A stretch of 22,427 nt of DNA from assembly GCA_035534855.1 (NCBI GenBank), contig DATLRD010000032.1, positions 1-22,427 of the forward strand, read 5' to 3'. Under the pieces are notes generated by a model that saw nothing but the letters and a program-made list of their open reading frames with translations, made no database searches and was not told where the DNA came from. The stretch's first letter is position 1. Each line of letters starts with the position of its first letter. This DNA is from DATARH01 sp035534855 (lineage in GTDB: Bacteria; Pseudomonadota; Alphaproteobacteria; ATCC43930; CGMCC-115725). The position numbers and the translations under genes are program-made. Positions 1-8,227 of this stretch are shown piece after piece.

Positions 1-344
1 TGGTTTAGCGCATTCTGGACGTTGACGAGGCCATCGGCCTGCGCCTTCGTGCCCTCCTGCACCCTGTCGAAGGCGGCGGTAAAGCCCTCGCGCGTGCTGC
101 TGGCGATTTCGCGCCTGAGGCCCTGGTCCATCTCGGTCAGCGAGCGGCGCACCGCTTCGCCGTCGCGATAAAGTCCGTCAAACCGCGCTTCGAGATTGGC
201 CGCCAGCCCCGTCGCGGCGCTGGCCTGCGTGTTTGTTGCACGCAACGCCCTGAACAGCAGGGCCATGTTTGCGACCGCCAAAACGACGATGATCAAAAGG
301 GCGGTTTCCGAGATCAAACCAGGGCCTCCTGGCGGTTCTTCCAT
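1..344 (-). CDS. rmuC: DNA recombination protein RmuC, N-terminal part (cut by window edge)
   Basis: The reverse strand is open from an ATG at 344 to the window edge (114 codons, no stop). The product starts with a short acidic/proline-glycine stretch, then a single hydrophobic segment at about residues 11-31 (ETALLIIVVLAVANMALLF), followed by a charged helical region (ANLEARFDGLYRDGEAVRR, then SLTEMDQGLRREI) typical of a coiled coil. This is the usual architecture of RmuC: one membrane anchor, a coiled coil, then a nuclease-like domain, which would lie beyond the window. RmuC limits inversions at short inverted repeats in E. coli. The identification rests on the N-terminal third only, so another membrane-anchored coiled-coil protein is possible. 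Confidence 0.72.
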   Translation of the reverse strand, partial: MEEPPGGPGLISETALLIIVVLAVANMALLFRALRATNTQASAATGLAANLEARFDGLYRDGEAVRRSLTEMDQGLRREIASSTREGFTAAFDRVQEGTKAQADGLVNVQNALN

Positions 345-611
345 GCGCGGGCGCAGCGGCTCCCCACCGGCCTCGCGCCTGCGCATGTTCCGCTTATGTT
401 CAGATTACTGCAACTTCCGCTCGAAGAAAAGCCCACTGCGCGTCGGCAGAGCTGGCATTGACGCCGGCCGGAACCGCCCCGCCTGCGTGACGACCGCACG
501 CGATCCAAAGCAGCGCCGCTGCCGGGAGGCGCCGCAAGTAATTCTGAGTTAACCTCTTATCAACAACTTCAACCTACCATCATGGGGTCCGGACCATTGG
601 CGGTCGATGCG

Positions 612-779
612 ATGTCGGACTGGGCGGTTTTATTCTTCTGTGGCGCAGCGCTGGTCTTCGTGCTGGGGATCCCCATACCACGCACCTGGCGAAATGTGCT
701 GGTATTCGCCGTGATCGCGTTTGCCTTGTCGTGGGTAATGTCCTCGGGCATCACCAGCGTGCTCGCGCCGTTCAACTAG
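612..779 (+). CDS. Possible small two-helix membrane protein, unknown function
   Basis: A 55-residue frame starts MSDWAVLFFCG and ends at a TAG 15 bases before the convergent stop of the persulfide dioxygenase gene. It contains two hydrophobic segments (about residues 4-19 and 26-44) separated by a short IPIPRTWRN loop, so a hairpin inner-membrane protein is plausible. An in-frame ATG at 582 would add ten residues; neither start has a strong ribosome binding site (only GGCGGT upstream of 612). I do not recognise the family. The frame fills an otherwise empty gap and has reasonable codon usage, but a chance ORF cannot be excluded; a reverse-strand frame of similar length (569-775) overlaps it and looks less protein-like. 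Confidence 0.42.
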   Translation: MSDWAVLFFCGAALVFVLGIPIPRTWRNVLVFAVIAFALSWVMSSGITSVLAPFN

Positions 780-794
780 CGCCGGTCTCGCCCC

Positions 795-1868
795 TTAAGC
801 GCTGCCGCCCTCGACCGGGCACCCCTCGGCGCGCCAGCGCAGCATCCCGCCGTTGAGGTTGGCGACCTCGCGAAATCCAGCCTGCAGCAGGATCGCGGTC
901 GCCTGCGCCGAGCGACTGCCGGCGCGGCAAACCGCGACGATCGGCCGGTCTTTTGTCAGTTCGCCGTTGCGTGCCGCCAATTCGCCGAGCGGGATCAGCA
1001 CCGCGCCGTCGATATGGCCGAGCGGGCCGCCGAATTCGTCGGCCTCGCGCACATCGACGATCTGCGCCTGCCCGGCGAGCTCTTGGAGCCCGTGCGGATC
1101 GATCTCCCACACCCCGGCAAAGCTGTAGCGCAGCGGCCCCCAGCTCGGGTCGGCACCGGGCTCTTCGTCGTTTGCCGGCCGGCCGCAGCGCAGATTGGCC
1201 GGTACCGCAACATCGAGCAGCTTCGGGTGGGCGAGGTGCAGATTGTTCATGTACCCGGTGAAATCGCCGAGCGCGATATCGCCGCCGAGCCGCGGGTTGT
1301 AGCGCCGTTCCTCGGCGACGCTGGTCGCGGTGAGCCCGCGATAGTCGTGCGCCGGATAAAGCAGGCACGAATCGGGCAGCGAGAAGATCTGCTCGCGCAC
1401 CGAATGGAACATCGCCGCCGGGCTGCCCTCCTGGAAATCGGTCCGGCCGCTGCCGCGGATTAAGAGGCAGTCGCCGGTAAACGCCATGCTCGAATCGTCG
1501 AGCACATAGGTGATGCAGCCGTTGGTGTGGCCCGGCGTCGCCCGCACCAGCAGGCGCCGCGCGCCGAATGCGATCACGTCGTCCTGCACCAGATAGCGAT
1601 CGGCGCCCTCTGCCCCGCCGGCCTTCGCGACCATGATCTTGCTGCCCGTGCGGCGCCTCATCAGCGAGGCGCCGGTGACGTGATCGGCATGGACATGGGT
1701 TTCCAGCGTCGCGATCAGCCTGAGGCCCAATTCGCCGAGCAGCGCCACGTCGCGCCGCACCTGCTCGAATACCGGGTCGATCACCACCGCAACCCCGGCC
1801 TCCCGGTCGCCGAGCAGGTAGGTATAGGTCGAGGATTGCGGATCGAAAAGCTGACGAAAGATCAGCAT
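795..1868 (-). CDS. Persulfide dioxygenase-rhodanese fusion (ETHE1-like)
   Basis: A 357-residue two-domain enzyme. Residues 1-220 are a metallo-beta-lactamase fold with THVHADHVTG (H58, H60, D62, H63), PGHTNGC (H114), TGDCLLIRGSGRTDFQ (D133) and YPAHDY (H174). The GDxLLIRGxGRTDFQ block is the hallmark of ETHE1-type persulfide dioxygenases, in which two His and one Asp (here H58, H114 and D133 by motif) bind one iron. Residues about 260-357 are a rhodanese domain with active-site loop VCRAGSRSAQ (C314). Family knowledge: such fusions oxidise glutathione persulfide to sulfite and pass sulfur to or from thiosulfate through the rhodanese cysteine, a sulfide detoxification route. The ATG at 1868 has a GGAGGG site six bases upstream. 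It is divergent from the GNAT gene, with 62 bases between starts. No sqr gene is visible nearby. Confidence 0.9.
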   Translation of the reverse strand: MLIFRQLFDPQSSTYTYLLGDREAGVAVVIDPVFEQVRRDVALLGELGLRLIATLETHVHADHVTGASLMRRRTGSKIMVAKAGGAEGADRYLVQDDVIAFGARRLLVRATPGHTNGCITYVLDDSSMAFTGDCLLIRGSGRTDFQEGSPAAMFHSVREQIFSLPDSCLLYPAHDYRGLTATSVAEERRYNPRLGGDIALGDFTGYMNNLHLAHPKLLDVAVPANLRCGRPANDEEPGADPSWGPLRYSFAGVWEIDPHGLQELAGQAQIVDVREADEFGGPLGHIDGAVLIPLGELAARNGELTKDRPIVAVCRAGSRSAQATAILLQAGFREVANLNGGMLRWRAEGCPVEGGSA

Positions 1869-1930
1869 GGAACCCTCCGCGCGCGATGCCGAATTCCGAT
1901 ATGCTGCGAATCCGCGGCGGGAGGCAAGCC

Positions 1931-2389
1931 ATGACAGCGATCGTCGTCACCGGATTGCACGACAGCGACCATGACCGCTGGGCCGGGCTGTGGCGGCTCT
2001 ACCTCGAATTCTACCAGACCGCACTGCCGCCGGAGACCTACGCCCACACCTGGGCGCGGCTGATCGATCCGGCGGCGCCGATCTTCGGCTTCGGCGCGCG
2101 GCTCGGGAATGAGGCGGCGCCGCTGGTCGGCATCACCCACTATCTGTTCCACGCCCATGCCTGGGCGCCGAACGAGGTGTGCTACCTGCAGGACCTTTAC
2201 GTCGATGCCGGGGTACGCGGCGGCGGCATCGGCAGGGCGCTGATCGAGCGCGTCGCCGCGGTCGCGCGCGAGCGCGGCTGCCTGCGGCTCTACTGGACCA
2301 CCAAGGAAGACAACGCCCGGGCCCGCCGGCTCTACGACCATATCGCCCGGTTCAACGGCTTCATCCGCTACGATTACGCGCTGTGTTGA
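1931..2389 (+). CDS. GNAT family N-acetyltransferase
   Basis: A 152-residue single-domain acetyltransferase. The acetyl-CoA pyrophosphate loop is the segment LYVDAGVRGGGIGRALIERV (a variant Q/RxxGxG/A motif), and it is followed by the usual C-terminal block LRLYWTTKEDNARARRLYDH, in which the N and Y residues are typical of GNATs that act on small molecules or protein N-termini. The start at 1931 was chosen because GGGAGG lies about seven bases upstream; an upstream ATG at 1886 lacks such a site. The substrate cannot be told from the sequence. It is divergent from the persulfide dioxygenase and 88 bases ahead of hemB on the same strand, so the two may be co-transcribed. Confidence 0.85.
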   Translation: MTAIVVTGLHDSDHDRWAGLWRLYLEFYQTALPPETYAHTWARLIDPAAPIFGFGARLGNEAAPLVGITHYLFHAHAWAPNEVCYLQDLYVDAGVRGGGIGRALIERVAAVARERGCLRLYWTTKEDNARARRLYDHIARFNGFIRYDYALC

Positions 2390-2477
2390 GCCGGCGGGCG
2401 CGGCGCGGCGGCGCGTTGTGCGCGCACCGGCGGCGCCCTATCTCAAGGAGAGCCGCACCCGTGCCGAGGGGAAGACC

Positions 2478-3491
2478 GTGAGCCAAGACCATCTGCCGCC
2501 GCTGCCCCCCTACCCGACCTCGCGGCTGCGCCGCAACCGGCGCGATGCGTGGTCGCGCAGGCTCGTCGCCGAGAGCGTGCTGACCGCCGGCGATCTGATC
2601 TGGCCGGTCTTCGTCCACGACGAAGCGGACCGTGCCCCGGTCGAGGCGATGCCCGGCGCCTTTCGCCTGTCGATCCCGGCGCTGGTCGACGCCGCCGGCG
2701 AGGCCGCCGCGCTCGGCATCCCGACGATCGCCGTGTTCCCGGTGGTCGACCCGTCGCTCAAAGACCCGGAGGGCCGCGAGGCGGTCAACCCCGGCAATCT
2801 CGTGTGCCGCGCCGTCAGCGCGCTCAAAAAGGCTGTGCCCGAGCTCGGCGTGTTGTGCGACGTGGCGCTCGACCCGTTCACCTCGCACGGCCACGACGGC
2901 GTGATCCGCGACGGGTATGTCGCCAACGACGAGACCGTCGCTATCCTGCAGCGCCAGGCGATCATCCAGGCCGAGGCGGGCTGCGACATCATCGCGCCCA
3001 GCGACATGATGGACGGCCGCGTCGGCGCGGTGCGTCGTGCGCTCGACGAAGCCGGCTTCGACCGGGTGCGTATCATGTCGTACGCGGCGAAATACGCCTC
3101 GTGCTTCTTCGCGCCGTTCCGCGCGGCGATCGGCTCGGCCAGCTCGCTCGGCAGCGCCGACAAACGCACCTACCAGATGGACCCGGCCAACGGCGACGAG
3201 GCGCTGCGCGAGGTCGCACTCGACATCGCCGAGGGGGCCGACATGGTCATGGTCAAGCCGGGCATGCCGTTTCTCGACATCGTGCGCCGCGTCAAAGACA
3301 CCTTCCGCCTGCCGACCTTCGCCTACCAGGTATCGGGCGAATACTCGATGATCCGCGCCGCCGCTGAGCGCGGCTGGCTCGACGGTGAGCGGGCGATGAT
3401 GGAGTCGCTGCTGTGCTTCAAGCGCGCCGGCGCCGACGGCGTGCTGACCTATTTCGCGGTCGAGGCGGCCAAGCGGCTTAAATCAGGCTGA
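2478..3491 (+). CDS. hemB: Delta-aminolevulinic acid dehydratase (porphobilinogen synthase)
   Basis: A 337-residue cytosolic enzyme that condenses two 5-aminolevulinate molecules to porphobilinogen in tetrapyrrole synthesis. Signature blocks are IIAPSDMMDGRVGAVR (172-187), the SYAAKYAS lysine (K205) and VMVKPGMPFLD with the Schiff-base lysine (K260). The metal-site loop reads CDVALDPFTSHGHDG: the cysteines that bind Zn in the E. coli and animal enzymes are replaced by Ala/Asp-type residues, placing it in the Mg-dependent class also seen in Pseudomonas and rhizobia. The GTG at 2478 was chosen because GAGGGGAAG precedes it; a further upstream GTG at 2418 adds residues unlike HemB. Its stop directly abuts the stop of the convergent DUF4345 gene. 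Confidence 0.96.
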   Translation: MSQDHLPPLPPYPTSRLRRNRRDAWSRRLVAESVLTAGDLIWPVFVHDEADRAPVEAMPGAFRLSIPALVDAAGEAAALGIPTIAVFPVVDPSLKDPEGREAVNPGNLVCRAVSALKKAVPELGVLCDVALDPFTSHGHDGVIRDGYVANDETVAILQRQAIIQAEAGCDIIAPSDMMDGRVGAVRRALDEAGFDRVRIMSYAAKYASCFFAPFRAAIGSASSLGSADKRTYQMDPANGDEALREVALDIAEGADMVMVKPGMPFLDIVRRVKDTFRLPTFAYQVSGEYSMIRAAAERGWLDGERAMMESLLCFKRAGADGVLTYFAVEAAKRLKSG

Positions 3492-3872
3492 TCACCGGCG
3501 CGCGACCCGTCCCTGCCACAGCACGAGAGCCGGGGTCACCGCCAGTTCCATGACGAGGCCGAACAGCATCCCTGCGCCGGGATAGCCGTGCAGTACCAGG
3601 GACAGCAGCCGGCCAAGCCCGCCGATCACGACGATCGCGCCGAGCCCCCGGAAACGTACGGTGTGGGTGTCGATGCGCGGGATCGTCGTGACGAAGGCGA
3701 GACCGATCCCGAGAAGGAGCCCCGACAGATACCTGAAATGGCTGTCGACTGCGGTCGGCGCATGATCCATCGCAGTCATCGCCGGGCCGAGGAGCACGCC
3801 CGCCCCACCGGCGAAGATCGGGACCAGCGATGCTATCGCGACGGCGATCTGCAGCGCCCGACGCTCGCTCAT
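3492..3872 (-). CDS. DUF4345-like small integral membrane protein
   Basis: A 126-residue protein with about four hydrophobic segments: ALQIAVAIASLVPIFAGGAG, YLSGLLLGIGLAFVTTIP, GLGAIVVIGGLGRLLSLVL and MLFGLVMELAVTPALVLW. The layout and the motif HFRYLSGLLLGIG ... GGLGRLLSL match my memory of the DUF4345 family, whose function is not established. The start MSERRALQ at 3872 lies just after the stop (3880) of the upstream PEP-mutase-like gene, so the two are probably co-transcribed with recQ. The reading frame extends upstream, but those residues overlap the neighbouring gene and are arginine/proline-rich, so they were rejected. Confidence 0.75.
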   Translation of the reverse strand: MSERRALQIAVAIASLVPIFAGGAGVLLGPAMTAMDHAPTAVDSHFRYLSGLLLGIGLAFVTTIPRIDTHTVRFRGLGAIVVIGGLGRLLSLVLHGYPGAGMLFGLVMELAVTPALVLWQGRVARR

Positions 3873-3879
3873 GCCGAAA

Positions 3880-4743
3880 TTACCGCGGATCGGGCCATTT
3901 GGCGTCCTGGGCGAGATAGTCGGCGGCGCGGATCGCGGTCGCCAGCTCGGCCGGGGTCGCCATCGGCGGCTTGGGCCCACCCTTGAGCCCGGCCAGCGCG
4001 GCGCGCACCGCCTGCACCGTCGCCGCCAGGATATCCTGCGGGTAAACGGCGATGCGGATGCCGATGCGTTCCAGTTCGGCGTCGCCCGGCATAAAATGCT
4101 TGCCGGCCGGCGAGGTCACCGCAAGCGCCGGCTTGCCGCGACACGCTTCGATACCGGCGCGCATCTCGGCCTCGGATTGCGGCGAATCGAGAAACAAGAT
4201 GTCGGCCCCGGCTTCGGTGAACGCCCCGATCCGGGCCAGCGCCTCGTCGAACCCGCGCGAGGTGCGCGCGTCGGTGCGGGCGAGCAGCAATATCCCTTCC
4301 TCGCGGCACGCCTCGACCGCGGCGCGGCACCGCAATATTGCCGCCTCGCGCTCGACAACCAGCTTGGCGCCGCCATGGCCGAGCGGCCGCGGCCAGATCT
4401 TGTCCTCGATCAGCACCGCGGCCGCGCCGCGCCGCGCATAGGCGCGGATCGTCTTCTGTACCGACAGCGCGTTGCCGTGGCCGGTATCGCCGTCGGCCAG
4501 CCACAACACGTCCGGCGCGGCGGTGATGCAGGTTTCGACCGTATCGGCCATCTCGGCAAAGCCCACCAGATCCATGTCGGGCATCGCCAGCCGCATCGCC
4601 GAAATGCTGGAGCCTGAGACGAAGCCGGTGCGAAACCCGGCCTCGGCAATCAGCCGCGCCCCCATGCCGTCGCCGCAGCCCGGCATCACCTGGAGCCGGG
4701 GTTCGTCGAGCAGCGCTTTCAGTGCGGCGGCTTGCGGGCGCAT
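3880..4743 (-). CDS. Isocitrate lyase/PEP mutase family protein lacking the lyase cysteine
   Basis: A 287-residue single-domain TIM-barrel enzyme. Recognisable blocks are GFVSGSSISA near residue 40, ADGDTGHGNAL (83-93, Mg-binding aspartates), VLIEDKIWPRPLGHGG (110-125) and LLLARTDAR (152-160). Methylisocitrate and isocitrate lyases carry K-[KR]-C-G-H after the IED segment; here the segment is RPLGHGG, with no cysteine. That argues against a classic 2-methylisocitrate lyase and fits the broader branch with oxaloacetate decarboxylases, oxaloacetate hydrolases and phosphonate enzymes. ATG at 4743 is preceded by AAGGAAA; a TTG at 4764 was rejected. It sits 30 bases downstream of recQ on the same strand. 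The exact substrate is unknown. Confidence 0.85.
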   Translation of the reverse strand: MRPQAAALKALLDEPRLQVMPGCGDGMGARLIAEAGFRTGFVSGSSISAMRLAMPDMDLVGFAEMADTVETCITAAPDVLWLADGDTGHGNALSVQKTIRAYARRGAAAVLIEDKIWPRPLGHGGAKLVVEREAAILRCRAAVEACREEGILLLARTDARTSRGFDEALARIGAFTEAGADILFLDSPQSEAEMRAGIEACRGKPALAVTSPAGKHFMPGDAELERIGIRIAVYPQDILAATVQAVRAALAGLKGGPKPPMATPAELATAIRAADYLAQDAKWPDPR

Positions 4744-4773
4744 GGCGGGTTTCCTTTCAGGCAATGGCGGAGA

Positions 4774-6600
4774 TTATCCGGCGTTGGTTGCGACGGCGAG
4801 CAGGGCGGCGCCGTAGCGATCGAGCTTGCTGCGGCCGATCCCCGGGATGTCGGCCAGGCTTTCGAGCGAGGCCGGCCGGCGCCGCGCCACCTCGATCAGG
4901 GTCGCGTCGTGAAAGATCACATAGGGCGGCAGCTCCTGGCGACGGGCTTCGTCGAGACGCCAGGCGCGCAGCGCGTTCCACACGGTCTGCGCCGCCGGAT
5001 CGAGGGTCGCGTCGGCCCGCGACACCGCGGCGGTCTTGCGCCGGCCCGCCCGCTCGCGCGGCGGATCGCGGCGAAACCGCAACTCGCGAGCGCCGCGCAG
5101 CACCTCGCCGGCGCTCGGCCCCAGCACCAGCCCGCCATGCCCTTCGGGATCGGGGAGCAGGTCGCCGAGTGCGACAAGCTGGCGAATCACCGACAGCCAG
5201 CCATTGGCGTCGAGTTCGGTGCCGACGCCAAACGTCTTGAGCGCGTCGTGGCCGAAGCGCCTGACGCGCTCGGTCGCGTTGCCGGTAAGGATGTCGACCA
5301 GATGATGCGCGCCAAACCGCTGCCCGGTGCGATAGACCGCCGACAGCGCCTTCTGCGCTGCGACCGTCCCGTCCCAGCTCTCCGTCGCCGGAGCCCGGCA
5401 ATTGTCGCAATTGCCGCACGGGCGATGGTCGCGCTCGCCGAAATAGCCGAGCAGCGCCTGGCGCCGGCACGACATCGTCTCGCAAAAGCCGATCAGCGCC
5501 TCGGATTTCTGGCGCTCGATGCGGCGCTGCGCCTCGCCGATTTCGCTCGCCTCGGTCAGCCGGCGCACATTCATCACGTCGGCGATACCGTAGGCCATCC
5601 ACGCATCCGCAGGCAGTCCGTCGCGCCCGGCGCGGCCGGTTTCCTGATAGTACGCTTCCAGGTTCTTGGGTGCATCGAGATGGGCCACGAACCGGACATT
5701 GGGCTTGTCGATCCCCATCCCAAACGCGACGGTGGCGACAATAACGACGCCTTCCTCGCGCAGAAAGCGCTCCTGGTGGCGGGCGCGGGTCTCGGCCGCT
5801 AGGCCGGCGTGATAGGACAGCGCCTCGCGGCCGTGCCGGCTCAGCCATTGCGCGGTGTCGTCGACCGATCGCCGCGTCAGGCAATAGACGATGCCGGCAT
5901 CGCCCTGATGCTCGGCGCCGAGGAACTGCAGCAGATCCTCGCGCGGGTTGCGCTTTGCGACGACGCGATAGAACAGGTTGGGCCGATCGTAGCCGGCGGC
6001 GAACAGGCGGGCGCTTTCGAGGTGCAGCCGCGCGGCGATATCGCGGCGGGTCGGGTCGTCCGCGGTCGCGGTCAGCGCCATCACCGGGATCTCGGGAAAA
6101 CTCTCCTTGAGGACGCCGAGCCCCTGATAGTCGCGGCGGAAATCGTGGCCCCATTGCGAGATGCAATGTGCCTCGTCGATCGCGAACAGCGCGATCCGGC
6201 AGCGCCGCAGCAGATCGAGGCAGCGCGGCGTCATCAGCCGCTCAGGCGACACGTACACCAGGTCGAGCGTCCCATCCCGCGCCGCCCGCTCGATCTGCGC
6301 GGCTTCGCCCGCCGGCAGGCCGGAATTGAGCGCCGCGGCGCGTATCCCTGCCTGACGCAGCGCATCGACCTGGTCCTTCATCAGCGCGATCAGCGGCGAG
6401 ACGACGATCCCGAGCCCGGGCCGCAGCAGAGCCGGAAGCTGGTAGCACAGCGATTTCCCGCCGCCCGTCGGCATCAGCACGATCGCGTCGCCGCCGGCAA
6501 CGACGTGCTCGATGATCTCCTGCTGCTGGCCGCGAAAGCTTGGATAGCCGAAAAACCGGCGCAGCGCGGCGAGCGGGGTTTGCGGAGTTTCGTCAGTCAC
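4774..6600 (-). CDS. recQ: ATP-dependent DNA helicase RecQ
   Basis: A 608-residue 3'-5' helicase for recombination and stalled-fork repair. Domains in order: helicase motif I MPTGGGKSLCYQ (K49), motif II FAIDEAHCISQWGHDFR (DEAH near 142), motif III ALTATA, motif IV IVYCLTRRS, motif VI YYQETGRAGRDGLP (arginine finger near 323-326), a zinc site built by four cysteines (378, 395, 398, 401 in CRRQ...CGNCDNC), an RQC winged-helix region, and a C-terminal HRDC domain ending LADIPGIGRSKLDRYG. This is the full canonical architecture and length. The start is taken as GTG at 6600 (VTDETPQTPLAALRRFFGY) because residues upstream do not resemble RecQ, although no strong ribosome binding site is visible. 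It is divergent from the VOC gene. Confidence 0.96.
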   Translation of the reverse strand: MTDETPQTPLAALRRFFGYPSFRGQQQEIIEHVVAGGDAIVLMPTGGGKSLCYQLPALLRPGLGIVVSPLIALMKDQVDALRQAGIRAAALNSGLPAGEAAQIERAARDGTLDLVYVSPERLMTPRCLDLLRRCRIALFAIDEAHCISQWGHDFRRDYQGLGVLKESFPEIPVMALTATADDPTRRDIAARLHLESARLFAAGYDRPNLFYRVVAKRNPREDLLQFLGAEHQGDAGIVYCLTRRSVDDTAQWLSRHGREALSYHAGLAAETRARHQERFLREEGVVIVATVAFGMGIDKPNVRFVAHLDAPKNLEAYYQETGRAGRDGLPADAWMAYGIADVMNVRRLTEASEIGEAQRRIERQKSEALIGFCETMSCRRQALLGYFGERDHRPCGNCDNCRAPATESWDGTVAAQKALSAVYRTGQRFGAHHLVDILTGNATERVRRFGHDALKTFGVGTELDANGWLSVIRQLVALGDLLPDPEGHGGLVLGPSAGEVLRGARELRFRRDPPRERAGRRKTAAVSRADATLDPAAQTVWNALRAWRLDEARRQELPPYVIFHDATLIEVARRRPASLESLADIPGIGRSKLDRYGAALLAVATNAG

Positions 6601-6672
6601 GCGATCGGAAATATCACGGGATGGCGGGCGCCGGTGAGTTAGTCTCGGAAGCCCTATCGAAAAGGTTGAGCA

Positions 6673-7092
6673 ATGAGCAATCCCGCATTCGCCTTCGACC
6701 ACGTCCACATCATCAGCGAAAACCCGCGCAAATCGGCCGAGTGGTATGTCGAAATGTTCGGCGCGACGATTGCGAAGGACACGGTCGCGCGCGGCGCGCC
6801 GCAGATTTTCGTCTCACTCGGCGGGATGACGATCCTGATCCGCGGCCGCCGCCCCGGCGAGGAGCCCGCCCCGGCCCGGCCGATCCGCCCGTACAGCGAT
6901 TTCTCCAGCCACAACGCCTGGGGCACCGACCATTTCGGCTTTCTGTACAAGGGCGATCTCGCCGCGCTGTGCGACACGCTGCGCGCCAAGGGCGTCAGCT
7001 TCCCGGTCGAACTGAAAGCAGGCGTCGGCGGCAACCTGCTGTGCTATGTCGCCGCGCCGGATGGGGTCAGCATCGAACTGATGCAGTGCTGA
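6673..7092 (+). CDS. VOC family (glyoxalase/bleomycin resistance-type) protein
   Basis: A 139-residue vicinal-oxygen-chelate protein made of two beta-alpha-beta-beta-beta modules. Candidate metal ligands fall at the expected places: H10 in FDHVHI, H87 in GTDHFGF and E135 in GVSIELMQ. The sequence PDGVSIELMQ at the C-terminus is the usual last strand. Members isomerise, dioxygenate or sequester small molecules; the substrate cannot be assigned here. An AAGG lies about nine bases upstream of the ATG. The start is 72 bases from the divergent recQ start, and the stop is four bases from the convergent LpxR-like gene. Confidence 0.85.
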   Translation: MSNPAFAFDHVHIISENPRKSAEWYVEMFGATIAKDTVARGAPQIFVSLGGMTILIRGRRPGEEPAPARPIRPYSDFSSHNAWGTDHFGFLYKGDLAALCDTLRAKGVSFPVELKAGVGGNLLCYVAAPDGVSIELMQC

Positions 7093-7096
7093 CGGT

Positions 7097-8140
7097 CTAC
7101 CAGTTGAAGGTGAGCGCAGCCGTGCCGATCTCGTCGGGAGTCTTCTGCCCGACGAATTCCTCGCTGCGTATGGCGACGCTGAAGTCGAAGCGCAGCGATT
7201 TCGAATACAGATAGGTGAACCCGCTTTCCGCATCGCCGACGAAATTCTTCTTCGGCACGCTGCGGCTGGTGCGGAATGTGTTGCCGTCGAGGAAGATGTT
7301 GCGCCCGACGGCGCGGCCCTGGGTGCCGATGTAGAAATAGAACCCGTGGTCGCCGTCGTCGAGCCCACTCGAATCGAAGTAATCGGTTCCCGAAAGCGCC
7401 GGACGCACCCGCACCGGCCCGTAATCCGCCCCCAGTCCGGTGCCGATCCGCAGCATCCCGCCGACATCGCCATAGGTCATGATGTTGCCGACCGTCGCCC
7501 CGACCTCGGGCACCACATCCATGCTGAAGCCGCGCTCGTCGCCGAAGATCGGTAGCTTCCAGTACCGCTCGTAGCTCAGCATGACGCCGGGTTCCTGCTG
7601 AAGCTGGCTGCTCCAGCCCCGGGCCTGCGAGGCGCCGATATATTGGTGGAAATTGTTCTGGGCCAGCTTTGCGAGCGTCCCCGGGCCGACCATCCCGAGA
7701 TCGAGTTCGAGGTTTTCCAGCATGCGCCCGCCGGTGTCTTGCAGCAGGCTCACGCCGGCATAGGCCCAGCCCGCATAGGGGCGGTCTTTGGGGTCGGGCG
7801 GCTTCAGGGTCAGGTTTTTGGGCGTAAAGATGCTTTGGCCGAGAAAGATCGCGACGCGGCGGCGGCCGCCATCGCGGAAGATGCCGGCCTTGCCGGCTAG
7901 GCCATACGCATCATCCCACAACCCGCCCGGCGCGGGCGGGCCGCCGAGCAGGTCGGATAGGCGGGTCCCCTGCGTATAATGCTTGTCGGAATTGAAGTAG
8001 AGCGAATCGTTCTCTTCGAGGACCGTGATCCGGTCGGACTCGGCGGTCGGTCCTCCCGAAACCGCCGGCGCCGGGGTCTGCGCCTCGGCGTGCGCTGACA
8101 GCACGACAAATATTGCCGCGACGATAGCCCATCTGCGCAT
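7097..8140 (-). CDS. LpxR-like (DUF2219) outer-membrane lipid A deacylase family protein
   Basis: A 347-residue exported beta-barrel protein. Residues 1-20 form a signal peptide (MRRWAIVAAIFVVLSAHAEA, cleaved before Q21). The mature N-terminus carries EENDSLYFNSDKHYTQG, matching the E/N-D...D-x-x-YT-x-G block of LpxR, and DRPYAGWAYAGV (119-130) is the second family hallmark. Alternating hydrophobic strands follow, and the protein ends in an aromatic residue (LTFNW) as outer-membrane barrels do. LpxR removes the 3'-acyloxyacyl moiety of lipid A in Salmonella; many DUF2219 proteins are untested, so activity is inference. GGAAAGG precedes the ATG. It is the last gene of a long minus-strand run. 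Confidence 0.85.
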   Translation of the reverse strand: MRRWAIVAAIFVVLSAHAEAQTPAPAVSGGPTAESDRITVLEENDSLYFNSDKHYTQGTRLSDLLGGPPAPGGLWDDAYGLAGKAGIFRDGGRRRVAIFLGQSIFTPKNLTLKPPDPKDRPYAGWAYAGVSLLQDTGGRMLENLELDLGMVGPGTLAKLAQNNFHQYIGASQARGWSSQLQQEPGVMLSYERYWKLPIFGDERGFSMDVVPEVGATVGNIMTYGDVGGMLRIGTGLGADYGPVRVRPALSGTDYFDSSGLDDGDHGFYFYIGTQGRAVGRNIFLDGNTFRTSRSVPKKNFVGDAESGFTYLYSKSLRFDFSVAIRSEEFVGQKTPDEIGTAALTFNW

Positions 8141-8227
8141 GAACCTTTCCCCCGCCGGATTGCCCTTGACCCAAACTGGACGAACGCGGGACTCGGCGAA
8201 TGGTTCACCGCAGCCCGGCGTGCGCGC

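Noticed and set aside
569..775. Minus-strand frame of 68 codons opposite the possible small membrane protein
   Set aside because: No hydrophobic or domain pattern and no ribosome binding site; the plus-strand frame is more protein-like.
772..1950. Minus-strand open frame of 392 codons over the persulfide dioxygenase
   Set aside because: Frame-shifted shadow of the real gene, with Arg/Ala-rich translation and no motifs.
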